Below, piece by piece: positions 24,366 to 34,493 of a DNA stretch of 64,000 bases. Position 1 is the stretch's first letter. Every line of letters starts with the position of its first letter. The position numbers and the translations under genes were made by a program. Under the pieces are notes generated by a model, which made no database searches, was not told where the DNA came from, and saw only the letters and a program-made list of their open reading frames with translations. Origin of the DNA: Trichoplax sp. H2 (lineage: Eukaryota; Placozoa; Uniplacotomia; Trichoplacea); contig NOWV01000005.1 of the NCBI GenBank assembly GCA_003344405.1, forward strand, positions 62,001 to 126,000, written 5' to 3'.

Positions 24366-25289
24366 TTACAATCGACTACTAGGCTCGTTCATTACTCCTC
24401 TCATTAATCCTTCTTGGGCTATGCTAACCGCTAATTGACCATCTCGTGTAAAAAACTTGCCTAATACTAGAACTCTTCCGTTATTCGCTTTTGGACTTTG
24501 CATTTCATATAACAACCATTCATCAGCACGTACAGGTAAATGGAACCACATAGAATGATCCAGTGATGTTATCATAGTATATCGAAAGTTAGCGTGAGGT
24601 AACATGGCTGTGTCGAGAATACTATAATCGGAAGCATATCCTACGATAGGCGAGTGTAAATTTTTCAATTCAGGTCCTATTTTGTCAATGCCTTTAAACC
24701 ATACCAATCGGTAAGGAGGATCACTTTGATGACTAGGATATTGGATGATATCTACCCGCTGTTGCTTACAACGCCGAATATCTATAGGGATTGGTGAAGC
24801 AAGTGATTTCTTAATTAAGAGACGATTATTATCATCCGTTTCATGTTCAAGCCTTCGTCGTAATCTTTCTTCATTTGTAGGTAAGGTTTCAGGATCGGGC
24901 GCATTGGGCATATTAGCTTGATGTTCGATTACAGTTTCTTCGAATTTACAAAATGATATTTGGCTTGAGTAAATGGTTAAACCTTGTTGGATAGCATGAA
25001 CATTTCTACTGCAGTATGAATGGCCGTCCCTGGTACGTTCTACTTTATATATGAGAGGAATGGAAGGATCGCCAGCGCGAAGAAAATACAAATGTAGAGA
25101 ATGAGGTGAAAATTGTTCATCAACTGTTTTACTAGCAGCTACTAGAGCTTGTCCTATCGCTTGACCACCAAATATACGTTGTGAAACTGTAGGGCACCAT
25201 AATGTATTACCTCGGAAGATATCAACATCGATCTCTTCTAAATCTAATGTACCAAGTAAGATGGAAGCTTTATCCTTGGCTGAAGACAT
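24366..25289 (-). CDS. ACOT8: Acyl-CoA thioesterase 8-like, peroxisomal, copy 3 of 4
   Basis: A single exon gives 307 aa from the ATG of MSSAKDKAS; the upstream TTG extension of five codons is not used here. It has GGQAIGQALVAA (Ile-Ala change relative to copies 1 and 2), GYASDYS, SLDHSMWFH and AQEG, so the Asp/Ser/Gln catalytic set is complete. It ends EPSSRL, giving a Ser-Arg-Leu peroxisomal signal. Closest to copy 4, with which it shares the ATAGCC leader and long flanking sequence. Confidence 0.93.
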   Translation of the reverse strand: MSSAKDKASILLGTLDLEEIDVDIFRGNTLWCPTVSQRIFGGQAIGQALVAASKTVDEQFSPHSLHLYFLRAGDPSIPLIYKVERTRDGHSYCSRNVHAIQQGLTIYSSQISFCKFEETVIEHQANMPNAPDPETLPTNEERLRRRLEHETDDNNRLLIKKSLASPIPIDIRRCKQQRVDIIQYPSHQSDPPYRLVWFKGIDKIGPELKNLHSPIVGYASDYSILDTAMLPHANFRYTMITSLDHSMWFHLPVRADEWLLYEMQSPKANNGRVLVLGKFFTRDGQLAVSIAQEGLMRGVMNEPSSRL

Positions 25290-28234
25290 GGCTATATCGT
25301 TCAATTTGCATTACCCTATCAAAGACTGCATAAGAACTTATTCAACTAACAAGGACTGAGTAATCTTTGATTAATAGTAAGATAGATGAATTTTCCCTAC
25401 ATTCATTGATTAATTTCCAAGGGAATTTTTGCTAGCAGAGCTGATCCTTGTCGTTGAGCTCGGTAGCCATGCAATCTGCGGCAATGTTGTACACTGTGTA
25501 CAAGACAGTAATATGGACAGTATTGCAGTAGACGTGTAGATAAATTACTCGAACCGTATCTTAGAATACAGCACTCAGTATCGAGTATCCAGTCGTAACA
25601 GCAATCACTATAAGATAAATGAAATATCCAGCATATGCAAATGTACAAATATCGTTTCTTGAGCTATTGGATTTCGTAGATCGTGAATTAACATCTAGTA
25701 TTAGCCAATATCATCGTCTATTCATTTAGTTAACTAGCTACAGGTACAACTATGATTAGAGCCTAAAGTACTATAGACAAGAATTATTTATTAGGCCTGC
25801 AAAAACGGGATTGTAATGTTGTAAACATAGAATGAAGCCATGGTTAGTAAACCCAGACGTAATATGTTAAAAATTTTAGAGATACAAAATAGACAGATGT
25901 GAGAGTAACTGAATAGGAATAAAGAGCGTATTAAACTGCAATCTGAGAGAGTGTCAAAACTGTTTGAGTGTGGGTGCACGTATAGAACGATATAAGGACC
26001 TTTCAACCTTTAAAATTGTAATGATATTTAACATCGATATTAAATCAGAGTGCTACATCAGTTTGTCGTGCATACTTTACTCATACTCGTATATTGCAAT
26101 TAGTAGAACCATCGATAAGATAGTCAAATTTGCAAATACCGTATCATCACTAGTTTTGCATATTAATTTGGTAAGAAACAATTATTATATGGATAGAAAG
26201 GTATATTGCATTATGGAATCTTTTCCAAACAAAAAAACGTATGCATATACATTAATAAGTAGTAAGAAACTTTCAAACTAAAAGTAATACTGCAGATAAT
26301 ATTAATACCGGTAGAAATTTTAAGTGAGAACGCCAACATTGTCTATTTAGTAAGGCTAGAATTTGGTAATGGAAATAATGTTGACATAGAATAGATCATG
26401 CTGAATTTCAAACCAAAGCTATATATACAAAAACTCGGTTACTTTGCCTAGTAATTATAATTATGAACGTGAAATTTTGCTAGGACTACGAGTATTGATT
26501 GTAAATGAGCTATTTAACCTTGCCGCATTCATGATTTATCAATCTAAATTAAATATTCTGAAACATACTTTGCACATTCTAGAATTATTTCAATTGCGTT
26601 ACTTTTGAAGTGCTCCGTAAGTCGAATATTATTAGTTACCGAAACGAAAGGTTAGCAGATGGGTATTTGCATTGAGATACAGAAGTATTATAATCTGGTA
26701 TAAACAATATAATAGTAGATGATAGATTTAGCTTAATAACTAAATGATATTTTTCTACTATCGCCCAAGACATAAAATAGTTTGTAAATTAAAGCTATCA
26801 TGTAATTGTGGTAGATTGTACTAAATAAATAAGTTGCGTGATTATTATTACTACCTAATCCGAGAAGTGAAATATTAGAAATTTCTTCACCGAGGCCTTA
26901 TTATATAGTTATTTATGATCAATTTAAGACAACGACTACATAAAGTTTTTATTATCGTCCAGATACGGGATGGTTGTAGATGAAGACCATCATGAATTAT
27001 GGTGGTTAATTATAATTATTACATATTACACATTGCGTAAGTATCTAACAGGTTATTATCGATGGTATTTATCTATTATCTCTCTGCATACATCTATTTT
27101 ATGTTAGTTGTAATGTCTTTCATTTCCGACATCATTTCTGAAAGCATTAAATGTCGTTCCCAGATTCATAGAAGATTGTAGAGAAGAATGAGTAAGCCTT
27201 TGTAGCCGTATTGATGCCCACGTTTATTAAAGATATCCAATCCTTGCAATTGTGATATTGAGTTAGAAACTTTTAAATACTAGGTAAATCTACCTTGCTT
27301 TGATAAAATATTGCACCGTCGTAACTTGGTTATCGACATCTTAATATAGTAAAACAATATATATATAAGCTGATGATAATAACTAACATAGAGTTCGGTG
27401 TTGTTAAAAGTATGGTATAATAAAAAACGATGATTATACTGTAATATTTTACACTACAGTATTGAAAAATGTGATAATATAAATAATAATATCAAGATAG
27501 ATTCAAAGATACCCACATTAGATGCGATAGAACAAATTGAAAAGTGTGCAAAGTAAATCGCAATTTCAACAGCTGTCCAAGCTCAGCCAGTTGCTGTAAC
27601 AATCTTTATAATTCAAAGATTCAGTAGTCTATGATGAAGCACTGTACTGTGTATCAAGTATTTCTAATAATTCCTTTTATCATTTAAGCCATGATGTAAA
27701 TAGACAGTGAGACAACCACTTAGTCTTTAAGATAGGATATACGTGAATTTATGCTATTTCATGCATATTTATCAAATACTGAGATCATTAGCTCTACCAT
27801 GGATCTGTGTAAAAGTTGAAATTGTCCTAAAGATTATCAATCACCGAATTAACAAAAATTTACAATTAACACTAACACATAGGTAAATACTTTGGGTACG
27901 TTGCACTAAGATATGAATTTGCTGAGTTATTAAATCGAGTCTATATCTTCTAAGTATAAATACTTATTCTAGTAAAAGCTATCTAGTAAATTGAAAACAG
28001 TTATAAATGATTATCTAGCAAGACAATTGTAAAAATTATTCCTTTTCTATGCATTTTATACGCGTATATTGATATTGCAAATTAGGGAAATTGTAAGAAC
28101 TTTTTTGCATTTCTTACGATCGGTATAATGACGATAATTGTGATGGAAAAAGTAGACGTGTTGTGATATCATAGCTTATTTAAATTATGCGATGACGAGT
28201 TTACGATAGCATTTACTAACTAAGAAGAAGAAGA
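25290..28234. repeat. Spacer between ACOT8 copies 3 and 4, duplicate of the region upstream of copy 4
   Basis: The segment from about 25400 to 26620 matches about 29275 to 30590, which lies upstream of copy 4 and inside the carbamoyltransferase gene. Shared landmarks include AAGATAGATGAATTTTCCCT, AGAACCATCGA-AAGATAG and TTGCTAGGACTA. The offset is about 3.87 kb, equal to the distance between copies 3 and 4. The part from about 27120 matches the spacer after copy 2. Open frames here are short and unsupported, apart from the pseudo-exon listed separately. Confidence 0.75.
26578..26613 (+). pseudogene. Dead duplicate of carbamoyltransferase exon 2
   Basis: The segment TCTAGAATTATTTCAATTGC through TGCTCCGTAAGT corresponds base for base to the carbamoyltransferase exon 2 at 30518-30551, including its splice acceptor AG and donor GTAAGT. 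In this copy an in-frame TGA replaces the Cys codon after RYF. The matching exon 1 is absent: the equivalent place near 25690 lacks the roughly 150 bp block that holds the start codon at 29607. It is a by-product of the ACOT8 tandem duplication. Confidence 0.75.
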
Positions 28235-29140
28235 TTACAATCGACTACTAGGCTCGTTCATTACTCCTCTCACTAATCCTTCTTGGGCTATGCTAACCGC
28301 TAATTGACCATCTCGTGTAAAAAGCTTGCCTAATACTAGAACTCTTCCGTTATTCGCTTTTGGGCTTTGCGTTTCATATAACAGCCATTCATCAGCACGT
28401 ACAGGTAAATGGAACCACATAGAATGATCCAGTGATGATATCATAGTATATCGAAAGTTAGGGTGAGCTGCTGTAGCTGTATAGAGTATACTATAATCGG
28501 AAGCATATCCTACGATAGGCGAGTGTAAATTTTTCAATTCAGGTCCTATTTTGTCAATGCCTTTAAACCATGCCAATTGGTAAGGAGGATGTTCGGTCAT
28601 GTCTGCCCACTGTTGCTGACAACGCCGAATATCTATAGGGATTGGTGAAGCAAGTGATTTCTCAATTAAGAGACGATTATTATCATTCGTTTCATGTTCA
28701 AGCCTTCGTTGTGATACTTCCTCATCTGTAGGTAAACTTTCAGGATCGGGTGCATTGGGCATATTAGCTTGATGTTCGATTACAGTTTTTTCAAATTTAC
28801 AAAATGATATTTGGCTTGTGTAAATGGTTAAACCTTGTTGGATAGCATGAACATTTCTACTGCAGTATGAATGGCCGTTCCTGGTACGTTCTACTTTATA
28901 TATGATAGGGATAGAAGGATCGCCAGCGCGAAGAAAATATAAATGTAGAGAATGAGGTGAAAATTGCTCGTTAACTGTTTTACTAGCAGCTACTAGAGCT
29001 TGTCCTATCGCTTGACCACCAAATATACGTTGTGAAAATAGAGGGTACCATAATGTATTACCTCGGAAGATATCAACATCGATCTCTTCTAAATCTAATG
29101 TACCAAGTAAGATGGAAGCTTTATCCTTGGCTGAAGACAT
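28235..29140 (-). CDS. ACOT8: Acyl-CoA thioesterase 8-like, peroxisomal, copy 4 of 4
   Basis: A single exon gives 301 aa from the ATG of MSSAKDKAS. Motifs are GGQAIGQALVAASKT, GYASDYS, SSLDHSMWFH and AQEG, and it ends EPSSRL, a Ser-Arg-Leu peroxisomal signal. It is six residues shorter than copy 3 in the mid-protein loop before the PPYQL motif. It is divergently placed 466 bp from the carbamoyltransferase start codon, so both may share a promoter. Confidence 0.93.
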   Translation of the reverse strand: MSSAKDKASILLGTLDLEEIDVDIFRGNTLWYPLFSQRIFGGQAIGQALVAASKTVNEQFSPHSLHLYFLRAGDPSIPIIYKVERTRNGHSYCSRNVHAIQQGLTIYTSQISFCKFEKTVIEHQANMPNAPDPESLPTDEEVSQRRLEHETNDNNRLLIEKSLASPIPIDIRRCQQQWADMTEHPPYQLAWFKGIDKIGPELKNLHSPIVGYASDYSILYTATAAHPNFRYTMISSLDHSMWFHLPVRADEWLLYETQSPKANNGRVLVLGKLFTRDGQLAVSIAQEGLVRGVMNEPSSRL

Positions 29141-29606
29141 GGCTATATCGTTCAATTTCTATTACCAGCATCAACAACTATAATGCATAAGAATAATGCA
29201 CCAGAACTTCTTAGACTGTGACTAATAAGCACTGAGTAATCTTTGATTAATAGTAAGATAGATGAATTTTCCCTACAATCATTTATTAATTTATAAAGGA
29301 GTTTGCTAGCAGAGCTGGTCGTTGAGCTCGGTAGCCATGCAATCTGTGGCACTGCGCTATACTACTATTATATACGTTTTCTTATGATTGGTCATGCCGG
29401 CATGCGTACATCGATTCCTCAAACTGTATCTTAGAATAGAGCATTCGGTATGAAGTAATACAGCATACCGCTGGAAGATGAATTAAGTGGCCCCCCCAAA
29501 ATTGACAAGACCTCCTTACCTACTCTGCAAGTGTGCAAATACCATTTGTTATAGCTATTGGATTGCGTAGATTACTAATTAAGATCGAATATTCTACGTG
29601 TTGATT
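29141..29606. promoter_or_regulatory. Compact divergent promoter, ACOT8 copy 4 / carbamoyltransferase
   Basis: Only 466 bp separate the two start codons. Versions of this segment also lie upstream of ACOT8 copies 2 and 3. It differs from other divergent regions in the window in lacking a dense CAGTAC/GTACTG cluster. The promoter role is inferred from position. Confidence 0.4.
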
Positions 29607-32600
29607 ATGAAAGTTATCGCTTTCCACGTACTGCATGATGCTAATATTTGTATTTGTGTTAACGGAGAAGTCCGAGTAGTCCTGGAATTAGAGAGTAAGT
29701 GGTCGAAGCAATTTGCAAAATCATTCAACATGACTCAGAATATCAATCTGTATTAGCCAATGTTGTCGTCGTCGTGTATTATATTTATTTATTATTTAGT
29801 GGAAGATTAGCTGTAGATGTAGTTATAATTACACTCTAAGTACTGTCGACAAGAATGATTGATTAGGACTTTTCAATTTTTAGAATTCTATTGATTTTTA
29901 ACATGGATATTAAACCAGAATGCTACATCAGTTGTCGTGGATACGTTCTATTGTAATTAGCAGAACCATCGACAAGATAGCCAAATTTGAAAATACCGTA
30001 GCAGCAGTAGTATTGCAGTAGTATTGCATATTAATTTAGTAACATAAGTCTAATAAATTAGTTAGAGTTGAAGTTATGATTGGATTTGGAAGAGCATAGG
30101 CAAGAAACTATCATTATATGGGTATAAAGATATATTGTATTATATAATCTTTTCCAAACTTAAGAATACATATGCATTAATAATAAATCATAATTAAGTA
30201 GTAGTCAGAAACATTCAAATTAAAATACTACAGATTGCTGCATTAGCAGTGTAAATCTTACATACGACAAGATTTTAAGCGAGAATACAAACAGACCGAT
30301 TCAGTAAGGCTACAATTTAGCAAAGGCAATAATAGTGTAAATCAAGCGGCATTTCAAACAATGGCAATGTACAAAACTCAATTACTTTCCCAAGTAATTT
30401 ATAAATCTGAAATGTTGCTAGGACTATTAATTGTAAATAGGCTCGTATTGAGCCTTGCCGTACTCATAATTCATGAATCTAAATTAGATGTTCTAAATCA
30501 TGCTTTATACATTCTAGGACTATTTCAAGTGCGTTACTTTTGCAGTGCTCCGTAAGTCTACTATTATTAGTTACTTTTAGAATTATTCTTAACATAGCGA
30601 TTGCTATCCTTTTTGGAGTTATCATTTTGACCTCTAATGTATATATCTACCTTAAGGAGATTACATAAATCTGTTCCTTTCTAGCTCCTGCCAGTAAATT
30701 CATGTACAGTAGTAATAAAAATGCTGCAATTCATACACCGTGTATGCAATGATGCCATAGCTACTAGTCCGAATAATACCTAGTACCGCTAGCTCCATTC
30801 CCTAACTAAAATATTTAACATTTCTCTATCTATCGTCACTTTTAATCAGTAAAAATGCACAATTCCGTGAACAGTGGGAGAAAGCCATTGATGAAGTTAC
30901 AAAGTATACTGGTATACACCATTTTGATGTAGCAGTGACCAGTTGGTAAGTACTAACAATGTATCATAATAATAATCTCTTATATAGCCGATTGATAATG
31001 TTTACTGCATGCTTAAATTGCTAACTATTTCTCCTTCAAGTTAACAATTTATGTTAAGATATTAGTTGCGTCAACTAAGATTATAGAATCTGTTACATTG
31101 ACATTATAGTATACGAGAAAGCATATACAGAGATGTTTACTTACTGTGTACTTTATGAAGTTATATATTGTAGAATGTTATACCACTTATATGATATAGT
31201 CTGAAAAATATCTTTTTTCCTCATAAGGGTTATGCCTTCAAAAAGGCTCATTTTACAAGAATTAGTAGAATGTGACAAGTAAGATAAATCTTATATACTC
31301 CATGTTGCTATTGCATATGTAATACAGATACATAATGTACTTTAAGTCTTTAATACACCTTAATATCTACACTAGCACCAAAGCTTTTTCAATACTGAAT
31401 AGTGTCAAGTAGAAAGACGATGCTTAGAAATTGAATAGCTTGATTTTCTATTATACTCCAATTAGGTGGATTGCTGTGGATCATCACCTCTGTCATGCGA
31501 CTCTGGGATTCTATGATTCTCCTTTCCAAAATGCATTAATTTTATCGTATGATGGTGGAGGTAATGATGGAACATTTAACATCTACAGTGGTACAAGAAA
31601 GGATTATAAAATACAGCTAATTAAAAAGGTAACTACACCAAGCAAAGTAGGTAAAAGTAACACCAGTAACATATGTTGCAAAATATAGCTGAGCAGTGAT
31701 GAAAAGGTGCAGACTTTTACCTGTAATTGATCGATTTACATTCTAATTTCGCTAAATCGAAAATATTCACTCTTAGATCGGGCTAAATTTAGGTACGCCG
31801 TATCGCCAATTGGCAACATGTATGCCAGAAGTTACCGGTAAAACGTTTTCTAATGATGAACCAACAAATTATATGAGATTCGCTCCGTTGGCTCTTTCTG
31901 GCAAAGTAATTTTTAAGAATTTGTTCTTCAGTTTAAAGTAGCTGCAGATTATTGGCTAAATGATTATTCAATCAACGGTAATAGGTAATGGGTTACGCAG
32001 CTTTAGGTAAAGTGCGTAAGGAATGGCACCAGGAACTTTCCGATTATTATAAATGGTTTGTGACTCCGTTGCAAGCAATTTTTTCACTTGGAGATCAGCT
32101 CAATCTTGTCAGTATCATTGTGATAGAAAAACAGATTACTGTATGCAAATTTGGTTTACTTTAATCTACTTTTAACTTTATAAAATAATTTCTATTAGAA
32201 TTTAGAACCAAATGCCTTAGATAATGAAAATGCTAGAGATCTTGCTGCATCAAGTCAGGTAGACCAATCCTACATAACTTGTAATAAGTTATTATGATGG
32301 GCCTAGTAATAATATATAACTAACTCTATTACCCTGATTTTTAGAAAGTATTTGAAGAATTACTGTGTGCGGAAGTTAATAAGTGTCTTTGTACTCTTCG
32401 GTATACTTTGACAATATTTTGCTTATTTTTACGATACTTCTTAATGAGTGTTAAAGTTATGGCTACATCTATTGGATTTTATAATTAGGGAGACTGGCCA
32501 AGATATCGATGGTATTGTATTAACTGGGGGATGTGCCTTGGTAATACTGAAAATATGAAGAAATTTATTAATTATAATTATCTATTGTTATGTCAGTAAA

Positions 32601-34142
32601 TTTTTAATTTATGAAATATCACGATTAATGTATATGTAGAATGTAAATGCAAATTATGAAGTTGCTAAAGACTTTGGTTATCCTGTGCATGTACCTTCCG
32701 CTCCCAATGACTGTGGCATCAGCATTGGAGCAGCATGGCAAGTAACACCGTAAGTGATTCAAAGTGTACGTAACTTTTAGCATATCATAATGTGGATGGA
32801 GTAATGAAAAAAGAATGTATTTCATTCTCTAACATGTTTACTATTCGAAACTTAGTGCAATCTTTGATTTCTGTTTGAATAGGCCTATACAACACTTTCC
32901 AACTCAATACTGTGGTTTGCCTCTTCATGGATTAGACAGCTTAACAAAACTTGCTCAAGAGCGTAACGCAAGAGTTGTAACAATAACGGAGGTATGTACT
33001 GCTGCTCATATTGTTTAATTAGCTGTAAAATAGTTATAGCTATTGTATAATTAAACAATCTATTACTTTCTTTGTAATGGACTAGCTTGCGGAAATTATT
33101 GCAAATGGTGCAATAATTGGTATAGCTCGCGGAAGACAAGAAGTAAGTTGTAAATAGTATCGTTTAAATTTTATTTGATACAATAGAAAAGACAATAGTT
33201 ATTACAAGTTATTATATTGATGGGGTATCTAGTTCGGTCCTCGTGCCCTTGGTCACAGATCAATTGTATGCTACCCTAACAAGCAAGAATTAAAAGATAA
33301 AATTAATCGGTATGCATAATAGGGATGTTCTTACGATTGATTTTGAGTCTTGTTAATAAAGATGTGGTTTCCATTTAGATTGAAATCAAGGCAATGGTTT
33401 CGACCGTTATGTCCATCAGTTACAGTCGAATGTGCTAGGGACATCTTTGAAGGTATGATTTACTAATTGTGGTCATGATATAGAGTATTCATTATTAATA
33501 GCATAAGGTTTATTCTTTACTAAAGTCTGTAGTAGTTCGGAAGGTGCCGTTGTAAAATCATGCATCTCTAGTAATGGTAGCAAAGGATGGATTCCTGCAT
33601 CTCCTTATATGTCATTCGCAGTACCATTAACTGCAGAAGCGAAAGAAATGTTTCCTGCTATATCTCACTTTGATGGAACTGCTAGGTAAACACAGTACAA
33701 GTTTCATTTGTAGAAATTGTGTCAGTAAAAATTGTATGCTATTTACATCTTTGGTTAATGTGTTTGATTTTAATATATAAACATTTTGTCTTGATTTTAG
33801 GCTTCAAACTGTAAGCAATGAAGATGAACCTTGGTATCATTCGCTGCTCGTAGCCATAGGGCAGAAAACTAATGGAAAAGAAATTCTTCTAAATACTTCA
33901 TTTAATGTGAAAGTAAGTTTACAAGGGGTAATGCACCCATTTAATAGCAAGATTGTATTTTTAAATTTAATTTATTATCATACTGTGGCAGAAACATTAT
34001 CATTAACTTCTAAATTTTTATCCAATAGGGTAAACCCATTCTAAATAATGTCAATACAGCGTTGGAAATTTTAGATAATAATCAATCAGACACGCTAGAT
34101 TACGTTTTAATTGAAGATTACCTATTTCAAAAATCGTTATAG
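29607..34142 (+). CDS. NodU/CmcH/TobZ-family O-carbamoyltransferase, 18 coding exons
   Basis: Family members transfer a carbamoyl group from carbamoyl phosphate, via carbamoyl-AMP, to a hydroxyl of a small molecule. Exons: 29607-29694, 30518-30551, 30850-30945, 31228-31278, 31466-31628, 31777-31905, 31985-32107, 32199-32258, 32345-32400, 32489-32540, 32640-32749, 32883-32991, 33086-33142, 33233-33309, 33379-33452, 33526-33685, 33801-33912, 34029-34142. They join in phase to 554 aa. The start MKVIAFHVLHDANICI with VVLELERLFQVRYF fits the family N-terminus. VDHHLCHA (residues 94-101) is the metal-binding HxxxH motif of the Kae1-like domain; LSYDGGGNDG, LTGGCAL and NDCGISIGAAW follow. GPRALGHRS (378-386) marks the C-terminal carbamoyltransferase domain, followed by LLNTSFNVKGKP. 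The acceptor of exon 16 is the least certain. Substrate unknown. No signal peptide seen. Confidence 0.87.
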
Positions 34143-34493
34143 TTTATCAAAATTACCTAATATATTATCAATTTTTTGATAATGAATGCTGCTATATTCG
34201 CTATCTAAGCTAAATAAAATGGTTATTGGATGATTTTTAAGACCCAGAATTTCGGAAATTATATTCAAACATTCCGGAGTTTTAATACTATTTATTATTG
34301 ACAATGATACAGAAAGCATACGAAAATCTATTTTACATTACGGTTCATAATATTCCAAGTTTTACAGAATTGATGTTGAACTATCAGCAGTTACATAATT
34401 ATAACATGTCAATAAAATATTATATTTTACATTACACAATAAATATTATTACAAAGCTCTGAAATTACTTTCGCAAAATTTAGTCATATCATG
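34143..34493. other. Short convergent gap, carbamoyltransferase / LENG1
   Basis: About 350 bp between the two stop codons holding both 3' ends. No gene is seen. Confidence 0.6.

Noticed and set aside
25964-26281. 105-codon plus-strand frame
   Set aside because: The paralogous spacer near 29880-30040 does not keep the frame; it lies in duplicated non-coding DNA.
30361-30517. Long frame leading into carbamoyltransferase exon 2
   Set aside because: Only the last 34 nt fit the family and the splice phases; the rest is intron, and an acceptor AG sits exactly at 30517.
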